A stretch of 7,190 nucleotides of DNA from positions 1 to 7,190 of the forward strand of contig CAJTXF010000099.1 in NCBI GenBank assembly GCA_910580045.1. The letters are read 5' to 3'. The position numbers and the translations under genes were made by a program. Below, piece by piece: positions 6,504 to 7,190 of this stretch (its first letter is position 1; each line of letters begins with the position of its first letter). The stretch comes from an uncultured Eubacteriales bacterium (lineage in GTDB: Bacteria; Bacillota; Clostridia; Oscillospirales; Acutalibacteraceae). The notes under the pieces are model-generated. The model was not told where the DNA came from. It ran no database searches and saw only the letters and a list, made by a program, of their open reading frames with translations.

Positions 6504-6559
6504 GGTCTTGACCTAAGCGGTGCCATAGGAGCGCCCCAACCAAGAGCGGAGCAAAGTAC

Positions 6560-6643
6560 GGGCGGCGCTCTCCAAGAAAACTGCGAGGCAGTCCGGTCAG
6601 CCGGCCATCCCACGCCAGTCAGTGACAGTTTCGAGCGCCGCCC
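6560..6643. repeat. Nested inverted repeat with 11-bp outer stem
   Basis: GGGCGGCGCTC (6560-6570) is the exact reverse complement of 6633-6643. Inside it AAACTG (6578-6583) pairs with CAGTTT (6626-6631), and CCGG-TCAG-CCGG (6593-6604) forms a small hairpin. Alternative local pairs exist: ACTGC 6580-6584 with GCAGT 6588-6592, and GAGCGCC 6529-6535 with GGCGCTC 6564-6570. The layout of an 11-bp outer stem and a small GC tetraloop hairpin resembles the 123-233 element in plan, but the sequence differs. Confidence 0.55.
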
Positions 6644-6664
6644 ACCCACCCGAGCAGCACAATT

Positions 6665-6705
6665 CCGCTCATTTTGGAAAATCTCCGATTTTCCAAAATG
6701 GCGGA
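6665..6705. repeat. Perfect palindrome, 14-bp stem with 3-base loop
   Basis: Positions 6670-6683 are the exact reverse complement of 6687-6700 around TCC. Skipping one bulged T (6669), the pairing continues with TCCGC (6664-6668) against GCGGA (6701-6705). The tip GGAAAATC/GATTTTCC matches the plan of the palindromes at 8-46 and 6998-7028. Confidence 0.85.
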
Positions 6706-6738
6706 GCGATGCGGACTGGCCTTCCTAAGCATGGGGCC

Positions 6739-6905
6739 CTGGAGTCTGTTTGAAAACCGGAGAAATGCTGGATGTTTGGCCAGAAATCGGTGATTTCAAG
6801 GAAAGAACCGCAAAAAAGGCTTCCGCTTTTCGAGGATTTTTGACGCCGAAAACACCATTTCTGGGCATAACAGACAGTGTTTCGGAGTTTTCAAACAGAC
6901 TCTAG
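6739..6905. mobile_element. 167-bp inverted-repeat element, possibly MITE-like
   Basis: GAGTCTGTTTGAAAAC (6742-6757) is the exact reverse complement of 6887-6902, and pairing extends outward to 6739 and 6905 with one G-U. Aligned by hand, similarity between the arms continues inward to about 6797 and 6850. Shared blocks are GAAA, CTG, TGTT, CCAGAAAT, GGTG and TTTC, so each arm is roughly 55-60 bases. The left arm contains a small palindrome, GAAATC-GGT-GATTTC (6783-6797), and the right arm has a decayed version of it. The centre (about 6798-6845) has no gene. No clear target-site duplication is seen: CCTAA occurs at 6724-6728 and 6907-6911, but the left copy lies 10 bases outside the arm. It could be a non-autonomous transposon or simply a large hairpin repeat. 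Confidence 0.55.
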
Positions 6906-6997
6906 ACCTAACCGCAAGATGCCGCTTTCTGTAGGAAACGGGAGGGAGCGGGAACGTCCAGGGCCCAACGCCCGCGCGGACGGCCCGCGGCTCTCCG

Positions 6998-7028
6998 TGA
7001 GTTGGGAAATCTTTGATTTCCCAACTCA
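6998..7028. repeat. Perfect palindrome, 14-bp stem with 3-base loop
   Basis: Positions 6998-7011 are the exact reverse complement of 7015-7028, with TTT (7012-7014) as loop. The tip GGGAAATC/GATTTCCC matches the other palindromes, while the outer arm (TGAGTT/AACTCA) is different and still perfectly paired. Confidence 0.85.
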
Positions 7029-7053
7029 AAGGAATTGCGCGACCGGCTTCTCT

Positions 7054-7134
7054 GGCGGCGCGGAATGCTGCCTCTGCCGGACTCAGCTGGCAGGAGGGAA
7101 GTGCTGCTTCTCTCCGTAGTTCGTGCGCGCCGCC
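7054..7134. repeat. Inverted repeat GGCGGCGCG/CGCGCCGCC
   Basis: Nine bases at 7054-7062 are exactly complementary to 7126-7134 across 63 bases. A smaller stem inside pairs CTGCC (7074-7078) with GGCAG (7089-7093). Such GC-rich matches are easier to get by chance in this DNA, so it is less certain than the palindromes. Confidence 0.4.
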
Positions 7135-7167
7135 CTTAAGGTCATGCCAAGACCTCGGGACTCCTGA

Positions 7168-7185
7168 CGTTGGCTTCGCCAAGTC
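7168..7185. repeat. Small hairpin resembling the core of the 123-233 element
   Basis: TTGGC (7170-7174) pairs with GCCAA (7178-7182) around TTC, within the string CGTTGGC...GCCAAGTC. The apex of the upstream nested element reads CGTTGGC-CAAA-GCCAACTC (180-198), in the same orientation. The window ends 5 bases later, so any larger stem around it would be cut off. Confidence 0.45.
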
Positions 7186-7190
7186 GTCCC

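Larger units (their letters stand above)
6383..7190. other. Gene-free repeat cluster after the operon
   Basis: About 800 bases carry no credible gene. In order they hold a probable terminator within a long hairpin (6439-6477), a G/C hairpin (6485-6503), a nested inverted repeat (6560-6643), a palindrome (6670-6700), a 167-bp inverted-repeat element (6739-6905), another palindrome (6998-7028), a long-range inverted repeat (7054-7062/7126-7134) and short dyads up to 7185. The short open frames here run straight through these palindromes, which shows they are by-products. No transposase, integrase or RNA gene such as tRNA was seen. Confidence 0.7.

Noticed and set aside
6474..6728. Plus-strand open frame of 84 codons after the operon
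   Set aside because: It spans three hairpins, including the palindrome at 6670-6700. The peptide has no recognisable features and reflects repeat sequence.
6796..7182. Minus-strand open frame of 128 codons in the repeat cluster
   Set aside because: It runs through one arm of the 6739-6905 element and the palindrome at 6998-7028, has no ribosome site, and its translation simply reads the repeats.
6383..7190. CRISPR array
   Set aside because: The palindromes are not evenly spaced and differ in sequence; there are no regular direct repeats with spacers and no cas gene.

Overview
The window looks like chromosomal DNA from a GC-rich Gram-positive anaerobe, most plausibly a gut Clostridia of the Oscillospiraceae type (relatives of Flavonifractor, Pseudoflavonifractor or Lawsonibacter). 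This is an inference from four things: the strongly GC-biased third codon positions, the strong AGGAGG-type ribosome sites, the FHA-SEDS fusion typical of Clostridia, and the style of the hairpin repeats. No marker in the window fixes the genus.

Layout. Bases 1-333 hold no gene; they are a chain of hairpins, including a highly nested element at 123-233. Four genes follow on the plus strand: secA (334-3084), a lipoprotein (3108-3905), a left-handed beta-helix protein related to the acetyltransferase half of GlmU (3935-4606), and a membrane SEDS glycosyltransferase (FtsW/RodA family) with an N-terminal FHA domain (4634-6382). The gaps are only 23, 29 and 27 bp and contain no terminator, so the four genes probably form one transcription unit. 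Bases 6383-7190 again hold no credible gene. They carry a probable terminator within a larger hairpin, then a run of palindromes and inverted repeats.

How the genes fit together. All four products concern the cell envelope. SecA drives protein export, the lipoprotein is an exported surface protein, the beta-helix protein is of a type that acts on sugar nucleotides or amino-sugar phosphates, and the SEDS protein polymerises peptidoglycan glycan strands. The FHA domain suggests that glycan polymerisation is tied to threonine phosphorylation. A class B penicillin-binding protein, the usual SEDS partner, is not in the window.

The most unusual content is non-coding. Several perfect palindromes with 3-base loops share a stem tip (GGAAA.C / G.TTTCC) although their outer arms differ. 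There is also a 167-bp inverted-repeat element, and related hairpin motifs occur on both sides of the operon. No complete, previously undescribed protein system is evident; the hairpin families and the FHA-SEDS fusion are the best leads.
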